From Saccoglossus kowalevskii (Eukaryota > Hemichordata > Enteropneusta > Harrimaniidae): a stretch of 10,322 bases of DNA. Location of the stretch: positions 187,675 to 197,996 of the forward strand of contig NW_003158228.1 in assembly GCF_000003605.2 (NCBI RefSeq), in the 5' to 3' direction. Each line of letters opens with the position of its first letter. The first letter of the stretch is position 1. The notes beneath the pieces are model-generated. The model did not search any database. It saw nothing but the letters and a program-made list of their open reading frames with translations, and had not been told where the DNA came from. The translations under genes and the position numbers were made by a program. Below, piece by piece: positions 1 to 8,261 of this stretch.

Positions 1-108
1 CCGTTAAAGATGGAACGCCCTCGATTGACCTTCACGCGACCGATGTGCCTATCACGTGATCGGCATATTACGGCGTATCCAACCGGCGCGGCCAATCGAG
101 TCCACCTA
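1..108. other. CpG-rich segment with nested inverted repeats, E-box and CCAAT motif
   Basis: This stretch differs sharply from the AT-rich DNA beyond it: about 13 CpG dinucleotides in 108 bases, then almost none. It carries the palindrome ATCACGTGAT at 51-60 (a CACGTG E-box), a CCAAT motif in good NF-Y context at 92-96, and an outer inverted repeat pairing 20-30 with 90-100 (10 of 11 bases). It could be the edge of a CpG island or promoter, the end of a mobile element, or part of an exon extending off the left side. A + strand reading frame is open from position 1 through the following repeats, but its translation resembles no family I know. There is no TATA box or clear initiator. Function is unassigned. 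Confidence 0.4.
46..65. repeat. Imperfect 20-bp palindrome centred on an E-box
   Basis: TGCC at 46-49 pairs with GGCA at 62-65, and the central ATCACGTGAT is a perfect palindrome. Only the 50/61 pair (T/C) mismatches. With G-T pairs the foldback extends slightly further out. CACGTG is the core bound by bHLH-type factors such as USF, MYC and TFE families. Whether it is used here cannot be told from sequence. Confidence 0.6.
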
Positions 109-284
109 ATGTATCATGGCAGGTACCACAATGCATCATGGGAGGTACCACAATGTATCATGGCAGGTACCACAATGCATCATGGGAGGTACCAAAATGT
201 ATCATGGCAGGTACCACAATGTATCATGGCAGGTACCACAATGCATCATGGGAGGTACCACAATGCATCATTGGAGGTACTAAA
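109..284. repeat. Minisatellite: eight 22-bp units
   Basis: Units begin at 109, 131, 153, 175, 197, 219, 241 and 263 with no indels. Every unit except the last contains GGTACC (a KpnI palindrome); the last has GGTACT. Two positions covary: units reading ATGTATCATGGC (type A) and units reading ATGCATCATGGG (type B). The order is A-B-A-B-A-A-B-B', the last being a degenerate B, so the array grew largely as a 44-bp dimer. Because 22 is not a multiple of three, the open frame running through it (10-471) cycles through three different peptide readings and is not credible coding. Confidence 0.95.
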
Positions 285-305
285 AAGTAAAATTGTAAAT
301 GGTAC

Positions 306-327
306 CATAGACCTTCTAAGGTCTATG
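306..327. repeat. Perfect inverted repeat, 10-bp arms, 2-bp spacer
   Basis: CATAGACCTT at 306-315 is the exact reverse complement of AAGGTCTATG at 318-327, separated by CT. It lies 21 bases beyond the 22-bp array. It would extrude as a cruciform or fold as a tight RNA hairpin. There is no T-run after it and nothing suggests a terminator in this eukaryotic context. Confidence 0.85.
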
Positions 328-2923
328 ATGACACAAACAATATTGGTGTTGCTGAATGGGATTCAAATAGTTACACTAAGCAGTATTGTACTATATTGTA
401 AAGTAATGTTACATGTAGGTAGCTATGGAAATCAGACTTTTTTTTTATGTACATGTACTACAAATGTATGAAAATATGTCACGACAAAATAATAAGTATA
501 ATTAAAATAATCTTCTATTTTGATATGATAATTATATACCCCTTACAATATGAACAGGATGATTGACTAATGACTATATAATGGTCTCTTTGAGGTGTTA
601 ATAGTGTGAAATGTGTGCGCAAATCTGCTTCATCTATCGCAAAATAGTTTTCCTCTAATCCTCTAATTATGTCTTTCCAATCAATAGACGCTCACATAAA
701 CCAACAAATTAGTTTTGTGTATGCTTATTAAATGAAATATGGCTTATGTTAAAATGTTTTTTTTTTCCCATAGTCAGAATGTTCAAAAAAGCACAATAAC
801 AAAATTATCCATCCCATAATTCCTTTGGTACTACATATGCACTAATGTCTTCACATATATCTTAGTTTTCAGATTATGTATAGATTGTTACAACAGTATA
901 TGCTAGGAGTAACTTTTACAGAATGTCTGAGTCACATACCAATATTTAACTTATTATTCCATTGGAATGTTTTATTAATAAGGAAAACATGATATATCCG
1001 TAATATATTTTGAGTCATGTGTAATAGAATATTTTTTGTTCACTATGAGATCCTGCATTTCATGTAACATTACTAGTAAAAACAGGATAAATAAAGACAT
1101 TAGTGTTGCAGTGGCATCAAAACATGGCATGGGATTTGACAAATGTGAAAGTACTTTTTGGGTATTTTCATACCTACCAGTAATAATGTGCTATACACAT
1201 TAGATGACAGTCAAGTTTAATGAAGTAAGGATATCTGAATGCCATATTCCCTCTTCAAGATCATTTTGACATTGAGCTATAAAAAAAGAAAATCAAGTTC
1301 AAAATCAAATCATTAGTTTTATATGGCAGCCATTTTTTCAACCCCTATCATTGGATAGAAAATTACCATTGTGCGTATTGTGGTTACACTGTCGTGACAG
1401 AGCAATTAGTGCCTGGAACAACTTTTGTCATTATTGATGGTGAAATTGACCATTTACTGAGATTATCGTAATTTAAATATACATTTTACATTCTATTAGT
1501 GTATTTATGCATGGGGGATTTAGCTTTACTAAAAAGCAAGTTAGGAGTTGACTAATGCAACTGCACATTCAGTTAGTATTTGGTGAACAACTTAAATATA
1601 CAAAGTGATGCAAAAAGTGAGGTAGAGTATACAATGTAGTTTTATCTTTTTGTTGACACGCATATTCTTTAATTAACTAAGGTCATTCAAAATTTTACAA
1701 TTTACAAAATTGGTAAACAAATTTAAAATCCATTTGTCTTAAATATAGCTATATTAATTTTATCACATTGTTTTGAACAATTTTCACCTAATAGCACATG
1801 AACTTTTCAACATGTACCTGTCAATCATACCCTTCATTTTCAACTACAATAAAATTAAAAAGATTTTCTTGTTTCTCGACATAATAAATTTTCTCATATT
1901 TTCACTTTCACATTCTGTAGATATGTATTCCCATTTAGAGAACTTGATATAAATTAATAAATTCACCAAAACTTTTTTTTCATTGTGAAACCTTAACTGT
2001 AATTTGAGCGATTGACATTAGATGATATTGTGTATACATGTACAGCCTGATTCATTCATTTCCTATCTGATTGTGATTCCATAGAATCATACACTAAAAG
2101 TTCACCAACTAAAAAGCACCAACCTAGTTCATAACACTTAGTGGATAACACATTCACAGAATGGCTTTAATAGTTATTCTCCAGGTTCAGATCTATCGTC
2201 ATCACGAAGGTGTAATTTGTCTTGCTATGACCCTGTAAACAGAAGGTTTAGATTGTATTGCCATCTTGTGTTATCTGCGGTCTTTGTGTAGTGTTATGTA
2301 TTGCTATAAATGCCACCCTAAGGGAAGACATGGTAGAAATATTTCAGTTTTAAGAGGATATTGTGGTCTTGGGATCAGAATTTTGTTTTAATCTTGCTAT
2401 AAAATAATAATAATAAATTCCCCTCGGTGTGATATTTTATTTGTGATCTGAAGATGGATATGGTATGTGCGACCTGAATTGAAAGTTTGCATTATTGTAA
2501 TACATCAAAGGATGGTGAAAACTCCTATAAAACCTGTTGATTAGATGTGCATTTCTAATGTGAGCCAAACCGATCATTCAATTACATCTTAAATGTACAT
2601 ATATCTCTTGGAATACTTATATGCATGTATTTTTAATCCGATTTAAGTTGGTTATGGCAGCCATTTTAGTACTGAAAATTCATCAAAATTAAGCATTTCT
2701 GTAAATCCAGAACCAGACATTGGTCCTGTATATAAAAGTCAAAATTTGTTCAAACTTGGTATACATTTGTACATGAATTTCTTGCACAGTCCAATTAAAA
2801 ATGGATGAAATATGTAAATTGGAAAGGTATTAAGGTTCTAAAATTTCAGTATTTGTTAAAGATGTAACCCAATCCTTGAAAATCATGTACCGGTAAATAT
2901 GTCCATAGCATTAAAAAAACGAC
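328..2923. other. AT-rich non-coding stretch, no gene seen
   Basis: No supported coding region, RNA gene or intact mobile element is visible. Stops are frequent in all frames. Small items present: T-runs near 429-437 and 757-766, a short (AAT)4 microsatellite at 2403-2414, a 12-bp palindrome CTGTCGTGACAG at 1389-1400, and the 14-base word ATGGCAGCCATTTT at both 1323-1336 and 2654-2667. It is probably intron or intergenic DNA. Confidence 0.6.
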
Positions 2924-2958
2924 ATTAAATGTCAGTGAAAATAAATGGTTTTACAGTA
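2924..2958. mobile_element. Solo terminal segment of the MITE-like family found at 3491-3644
   Basis: These 35 bases match the right end of the element at 3491-3644: shared ATTAAATGTCAGTGAAAATA, then ATGG, then TTTACAG followed by TA. One base is inserted and one substituted relative to that copy. No matching left end is evident within several hundred bases upstream, so this is a truncated copy or solo end. The preceding bases create the local palindrome GACATTAAATGTC at 2921-2933. Confidence 0.6.
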
Positions 2959-3488
2959 ATTGATAATGCTGTCGCCTGTGTTTTTAAAATAATATATAAA
3001 TATATAAAATTTGAATATATATATGCACCCTTGTTTCAAAAGAAGAATTCCAATTCTCGGGTATACAAAATTAATATTAGCTAATATATTAATTTCAGCA
3101 TTCAAACAAACATGAAATGGTTTTGTTGTCACCTCATTTTCACCTCATTTCACATTTCAATATACACTTGTTTAGTAAAATTATCAGATAGCATTCTTGA
3201 GTATACAGACATGAATTTTTAAGAGGTTTTTCACAAATTGAAATATATTGGATTGTGGCAGGCAGGCTGACTCGGAGTAATATGGGTCAATACTGGAGTT
3301 ATATTTAAAAAAATTAACTGTTTCCCCAGTGGAGTTGTTGAGGTTTATTGTGACAGTATTGTACTTTTGAGACTAAGCAATTTGGGCATTTTAATCCAGT
3401 TTCATTATAAATTAGTAATGCTTTTAATTATTATGTCAATTATGAAAAATGTAGGATCACTTGTTTAAGCCCGGAGTTTAGATCTGAA
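2959..3488. other. AT-rich non-coding stretch with TA-rich tract
   Basis: No gene is seen. A TA-alternating tract lies at about 2989-3024. The remainder is AT-rich sequence with stops in every frame and no repeat structure that I could recognise. Confidence 0.6.
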
Positions 3489-3646
3489 TACTGTGAATGC
3501 AGTAATTATTCACTGGGTTTTAAAATTAGCTAAATTAACATGAACATGTGAAATAACTTACTGTTTTCTTGACAAATTCATGAAATTAAAACACGTACAG
3601 TGAAATAGTGAAATTAAATGTCAGTGAAAATAATGGATTTACAGTA
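3489..3646. mobile_element. MITE-like non-autonomous DNA transposon with TA target duplication
   Basis: The left end (TA, then CTGTGAATGCAGTAATTATT and CACTG) matches the reverse complement of the right end (CTGTAAATCC, ATTATTTT, CACTG, then TTTAA) over roughly 38 bases with a few substitutions and a one-base gap. TA at 3489-3490 and TA at 3645-3646 would be the target-site duplication, leaving a 154-bp element at 3491-3644. The interior has no ORF. Short length, terminal inverted repeats and TA duplication fit a miniature element mobilised by a Tc1/mariner-like or similar TA-targeting transposase. A related end occurs at 2924-2958, so the family is repeated within the window. The CTGTAAA...TTTACAG style resembles elements common in marine invertebrate genomes; that is from memory. 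Confidence 0.7.
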
Positions 3647-3647
3647 T

Positions 3648-4340
3648 GTATTTGCTCTATTTTGCTTACAGATCTTTCCATGGTCAGAATAAGTCATATT
3701 TCAATGATCCAACATACAAATGACATTTCTGGTTTATACATGTATGTGATTCTAGTAAAAATACACTTCTGATAGAGTGAATATGTTACTTATAATTGTG
3801 TTTTTGTACAGACTATGTTTAACTATTTTAAGCATTTATGCATTACATATCAGTGCTGTTATCTTTGAATCCTGCCTCTGATTATGTTATGTGTGACAGA
3901 ATGTTTAAATTCACTAATTAGACCAATATGTATATTTCACCATGAAAATGCATGCATTCTGCCTGGCAACTTTGTCATATGTGAATCCAATTTACCTGGC
4001 ATTTATTGTATAATATAAACTGGATGAATTATTATGTGGCAGTAGAAACATATCATCCCTGTAGTGTATGTAATTACTAGTCATTAATTAATAATTTATA
4101 TTGGTATCGCAGCAATGAATGGAAACTTATGCTTGGCAATGCACATAGCATGCATGTTTATATTATAGCTCTTCCGCAGATAGGCCAGTGGATCTATTTG
4201 AATAATCCACTTACTATACTTTGAGGGCTTCACCAACTATAAACCAGATACCATGCAGATATTAAAATATAGATTTCATCTCAAATTTGTATATTTCATA
4301 ATGATATATTGAATTGTTGACACAAAACTGGTTAATTTGC
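3648..4340. other. AT-rich non-coding stretch, nothing recognised
   Basis: No coding frame, RNA gene, repeat array or mobile-element end could be supported. The tandem array begins abruptly at its right edge. Confidence 0.6.
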
Positions 4341-5460
4341 CCTAGGTTACCATGTAGGATATTCTCCAGGTTACCATTGAAGAAATTCTCTATATTGCCA
4401 TGAAAATTATTTTCTAGTTTTCCACAAGGTATATTCTTGGTTACTATGGGAGATATTCTCCAGGTTGCCATGGGAGATATTCTCTTGGATACTATGGAAG
4501 ATATTCTCTTTGTTATCATGGAAGATATTCTCTTAGATACTATGGAAGATATTCTCTTGGTTACCATGGGAGATATTCTCTAGGTTACCATGGGAGATAT
4601 TTTCTAGGTTACTATGAGAGATATTCTCCGGGTTACTATGGGAGATATTCTCCAGGTTACTATGGGAGATATTCTCTTGGTTATCATGGGAGATATTCTC
4701 TACGTTACCATGGGAGATATTTTCTAGGTTACTATGAGAGATATTCTCTAGGTTACTATGGGAGATATTCTCTAGGTTACTATGAGAGATATTCTCTAAG
4801 TTACTATGGGAGATATTCTCCAGGTTACTATGGGAGATATTCTCTAGTTTACCATCAGAGATATTATCTAGGTTACCATTAGAGATATTCTATTGATCAC
4901 CTTGGGAGATATTCTCTTGGTTACCATGGGAGATATTCTCCAGGTTACCATGAGAGTTATTCTCCAGGTTACCATGGGAGATATTCTCTAGGTTACCAAG
5001 GGAGATATTTTTCGTGGTACATATTCTCTTAGTTACCATGAGAGATATTTTCTAGGTTACTATGAGAGGCAATCTTTTGGTTATTATGGGAGACATTCTC
5101 CAGGTTACTATGGGAGATATTTTCTAGGTTACCATGGGAGATACCGGTATTCTCTAGGTTACCATGGGAGATATTCTTCTAGTGGATATTCTCTTAGTTA
5201 CCATGAGAGATATTATCTTAGTTACCGAGGGCGATATTCTCTTCGATAGCATGGGAGATATTATCTAGGTTACCATGGGAGATATTCTCCAGTTTGTCAT
5301 GGGAGATATTCTCCAGGTTGCCATGGGAGATACTCTCTTGGACACCATGGGAGATATTCTCTAGGTTACCATGGGAGATATTCTCTAGGTTGCCATGGGA
5401 GATATTCTCTAGGTTACCATGGGAGATATTCTCTAGTTAACCATTGGAGTTATTCTCTTA

Positions 5461-5676
5461 GTCATCATGGGCGATATTCTCTTAGTCATCATGGGCGATA
5501 TTCTCTTAGTCATTATGGGCGATATTCTCTTAGTCATCATGGGCGATATTCTCTTAGTCATCATGGGCGATATTCTCTTAGTCATCATGGGCGATATTCT
5601 CTTAGTCATCATGGGTGATATTCTCTTAGTCATCATGGGCGATATTCTCTTAGTCATCATGGGCGATATTCTTTGT
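5461..5676. repeat. Recently homogenised nine-copy block of a CpG-bearing 24-bp variant
   Basis: Nine consecutive units start at 5461, 5485, 5509, 5533, 5557, 5581, 5605, 5629 and 5653. They share GTCATCATGGGCGATATTCT and differ only by single changes in unit 3 (CATTAT), unit 7 (GGTGAT) and the end of unit 9. The GGCGAT variant with its CpG is otherwise seen only near 5229-5235. Such low divergence inside an older array points to a recent local amplification. Confidence 0.95.
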
Positions 5677-5868
5677 GGTAGATATTCTTTTAGTTACCAT
5701 GGGGAATATTTTCTTGGCTGCCATGGGAGTTATTCTCCTGGTTACCATGAGAGATATTGTCTAGGTTACTATGGGAGATATTCTCGAGGTTTTTATGAGA
5801 GATATTTTCTAGGTTGCTATGGGAGATATTCTCCAGGTTACCATGGAAGATACATGATTGTATTCTCC

Positions 5869-6216
5869 AGGTCACCATGGAAAATTTTCTCTTGGTTATC
5901 ATGGGAGATATTTTCCAGGTTATTATGGGATATAGTTTTCAGGTTACTATGGAAGATGCATGTATTATCCAGGTCACCATGGGCAATTTTCTCTTGGTTA
6001 TTATGGGAGATATTTTCCAGGTTACTATGGGAGATAGTCTCCAGGTTACTATGGAAGATGCATGTATTCTCTAGGTCACCATGGAAAATTTTCTCTTGGT
6101 TATCATGGGAGATATTTTCCAGGTTACTATGGGAGATCTTCACTAGGTTACTATGGGAGATATTTTCTAGATTACTATGGGAGATATTCTCCTGGTTATC
6201 ATGGGAGATATTCTCC
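5869..6216. repeat. Higher-order repeat within the 24-bp array (102-bp period)
   Basis: AGGTCACCATGG, a variant of the usual AGGTTACCATGG, recurs at 5869, 5971, 6073 and 6217. The first two spacings are exactly 102 bases and the third is 144 (six basic units). The 102-bp period is four basic units plus 6 bases, caused by an extra GCATGT inside one unit (GATGCATGTATT near 5956-5967 and 6058-6069). The order of unit subtypes is conserved between copies, starting with the unusual GGAAAATTTTCTC or GGGCAATTTTCTC unit. This shows multi-unit blocks being duplicated together. Confidence 0.9.
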
Positions 6217-6446
6217 AGGTCACCATGGAAAATTTTCTCTTGGTTATCATGCGAGATATTCTCCAGGTTACTATGGGAAATATTCTCTAGGTATCATGAG
6301 AGGTATATGTGTACTCCAGGTTACCATTGGAGATATTCTCTAAGTTACCATGGAAGATATTTTTTAAGTTAGTATGGGAGATATTCTCCTCGTTTCGATG
6401 GAGATATTCTTAAGGTTGCCATGGGAGATATTCTCAGGGTTACCAT

Positions 6447-6595
6447 ATTTTTCCATGACATGGTTTTTTCTCAGATACATGTATGTTCATTTCATGATAT
6501 GTGTATGAGAATTTTAATTTGGGGTACTGGATCAATTAGCAGAGATATAACAGGTCTTTTTCTGTAATTGTTAAAACAATAATTGACTGTAAGTA
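6447..6595. other. Short spacer between two tandem arrays
   Basis: AT-rich sequence with no gene or repeat seen. It separates the 24-bp array from the ACATGT-based array. Confidence 0.5.
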
Positions 6596-7022
6596 GTCAT
6601 GTTAAAAACTATATGTTGTCAACATGCTGTAACTACATGTTAAAACTACATTTTGTGCATGTGTTCAAACTACATGCTGTCTAGTCATGTTAAAAACTAC
6701 ATGTTGTCAACATGTGAAAACTGCATGTTGTCAACATGTTAAAACTGCATATTTAAACTACATATTAAAACTACATGTTAAAACTGCATGTTAAAACTAC
6801 ATGTTAAAACCACATATTAAAACTACATGTTAAAACTGCATGTTAAAAACTACATGTTGTCAACATGTTAAAACTACATATTAAAACTACATGTTAAAAC
6901 TACATGTTCAAACTACATGTTAAAACTACATATTAAAACTACATGTTAAAACTACATATTAAAACTACATATTAAAACTACATGTTGTTTACGTGTTGAA
7001 AATCTACATGTAGTCTACATGA
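6596..7022. repeat. Minisatellite based on a 13-bp ACATGTTAAAACT unit with embedded palindromes
   Basis: The core is the 13-bp unit ACATGTTAAAACT and its variant ACATATTAAAACT, most regular from about 6735 to 6985. Longer units insert GTCAAC to give the perfect palindrome ATGTTGTCAACAT at 6613-6625, 6701-6713, 6725-6737 and 6854-6866. The left part (6596-6730) is more diverged. The array ends with TACATGTAGTCTACATG near 7005-7021. It is rich in stops and non-coding. Confidence 0.92.
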
Positions 7023-7341
7023 CAAACTGTTGTCTGTATACCGATGACATAATTTAAAAATGACTGATTACTTATGAGGTTCAGTTCCCCAGAACTCTCT
7101 ATCCTGGGATTAAAAAAGTAATTAATCTATTATACAAATTTGGTTCCTACTCTGAGGGTGTGCAGACATGTCCGCAGGGATTTTAGATGAATAGGCTAGA
7201 GAGCTCCATGAACCAACTGGTTTGTGGGATGAAGTACTTATATGACTATAAATATCTTTAAATATATAAAGTTTTATAAATGAACAATTAATTCCTCATA
7301 GATCATGTTGAATTTCAAGTCACATCTTGGTAAATATTTAT
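7023..7341. other. Non-coding stretch with a weak foldback
   Basis: No gene seen. CTCTCTA at 7095-7101 pairs with TAGAGAG at 7197-7203, and GGTTC at 7078-7082 pairs with GAACC at 7210-7214, giving an imperfect foldback of about 137 bases. This could be a worn small inverted-repeat element, but the pairing is broken between the two stem segments and no target duplication is visible. Confidence 0.35.
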
Positions 7342-8261
7342 CTATAGACTCTCAAGACGATCATTAATTCTCACTATTCTAAGTCTGTTGCCAAGGCAAT
7401 CTGATTGAGACAGATATGTTTTTGACTCTCGTGTGCAAAGCACACATTGGGGGTCTTTGCAGTTAGGCTGTCTGTATGTGTGTGTGTGTAGGTGTCCTTT
7501 CCACTGATATCTCAAGACCCGTATGATGGTTTTTGATGAAACTTGGTGCATATATAGATACTTTGGGTTAATGCACAGATTTGATTAAGTTTTGGTTGAA
7601 ACCATAGATATTAATTACCTAATTGTGTGATAATTAGCTAATTTGTAGCTGTTCCATGACTGTTCCTCTGATATCTAAAGAGCCACTCATTGGATTTTGA
7701 TGAAACTGTGTACATAAAGCTATGGACTAATGCACAGACTGGTCAGTTTTGGGTAAAAATCCTTGCATATTAATTCCCTAATTTACATAATGATTAGTAA
7801 ATTTTTCGGCTTTTCCACTGATATCTCGAGTACTAATCATCACATTTCAATGAAATTCGGTACATACATGTAGATGTCACAGGACATTGCACAGACCTGA
7901 GAGGTTTTAGGTTAAAATCTGTTCATATTAATTACTCAATGTGCATAATAAGTTGTGATTTTTTTGACAATGTGATGATCTAATTAGTTTTGGGTTTATT
8001 TATATACATTCATAATAATTACCTAATTTGCATAATCAGCTTTTCAACTAATTTAGTTAAAGTTAATCATCACATCATAACAAAACTTGGTACATTTCCA
8101 CCCTGAAGCAATACACATGCCTAAATCTATGCATAATAAGTGCTTAAATTATATAATAATTCATTTTTAATTGATTATTTTAATGTTGAAAAACATGCTT
8201 ATTGATCTATTATTAGCCCATCATTGATATCTAAAAAAATCTGATTTAAATTGAATTTATC
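7342..8261. repeat. Decayed dispersed repeat with at least four tandem-like units
   Basis: Units start at about 7501, 7665, 7815 and 8045, with a fifth partial at about 8219. Each begins with a CTGATATCT-like word (7504, 7668, 7818; CATTGATATCT at 8222). It then has GATGAAACTTGGTGCATA or a variant (7536, 7699, 7850, 8083), then TTAATGCACAGA or a variant, then TTAATTACCTAATTTGCATAAT or similar. Spacings are 164, 150 and about 230 bases; the long third unit carries a second copy of its 3' half. The leader at 7342-7500 has hairpins and a short TG tract. Stops occur throughout. I recall similar ATATCTCAAG...GATGAAACTTGG blocks being common in marine invertebrate genomes, but cannot name the family. 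Confidence 0.75.
7477..7489. repeat. Short TG microsatellite
   Basis: Six and a half TG repeats lie immediately before the first unit of the 7501-8261 repeat. It is too short to matter by itself but marks the junction of leader and unit. Confidence 0.8.

Larger units (their letters stand above)
4341..6446. repeat. Large 24-bp minisatellite/satellite array, about 88 units
   Basis: The unit joins two dyad-symmetric blocks, GGTTACCATGG (containing GGTTACC and the CCATGG palindrome) and GAGATATTCTC, plus a CTA, CCA or CTT spacer. From 4439 to 4870, eighteen units run without an indel. Edge units (4341-4438 and near 6380-6446) are the most diverged, as expected when unequal exchange homogenises the centre. 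Most differences are C/T or G/A transitions at a few fixed positions (CAT/TAT, GGG/GAG, TCT/TTT, CCA/CTA). Disruptions occur near 5005-5035, 5141-5150, 5173-5190 and 5677-5690. Since 24 is divisible by three, several frames on both strands stay open by arithmetic; I do not call these genes. Confidence 0.97.

Noticed and set aside
10-471. 153-codon + strand ORF at the left edge
   Set aside because: Most of it runs through 22-bp tandem units, which shift frame each copy, and then into AT-rich DNA. The translation resembles no protein family. Only the first 108 bases are compositionally distinct and those are listed as a CpG-rich segment.
2184-2236. Possible small exon between TTCTCCAG and CCTGTAAAC
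   Set aside because: About 17 open codons with a weak acceptor tract and a poor donor. The peptide matches nothing in the kinase family. Chance AG and GT in non-coding DNA is the simpler reading.
2699-2956. Full-length second MITE from CTGTAAATCCAG to the solo end at 2956
   Set aside because: The left side matches the terminal repeat only over about 11 bases plus a GACATT word and is preceded by TT rather than TA, so a paired end is not supported.
4262-4567. Minus-strand ORF with KRISS/KRISP-like repeats (similar ones at 5433-5660, 5690-5902 and 5838-6143)
   Set aside because: Mirror images of the same tandem array, with no independent support such as domain, signal peptide or splice context.
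5467-6372. 301-codon + strand ORF starting MGDILLVI
   Set aside because: It is open only because the 24-bp unit is a multiple of three. Indels move it between peptide registers, variation is mostly non-synonymous, and overlapping frames on both strands are equally open.
4341-6446. CRISPR array
   Set aside because: The units are contiguous with no unique spacers of constant length between conserved repeats, and the window is clearly animal DNA.
7078-7088. tRNA-like B box (GGTTCAGTTCC) suggesting a SINE head
   Set aside because: Two mismatches at the centre of the B-box consensus and no A box at the right distance upstream.
7342-7551. 69-codon minus-strand ORF
   Set aside because: It lies across the hairpin-rich leader and first unit of a decayed repeat, and its translation matches no family I know.
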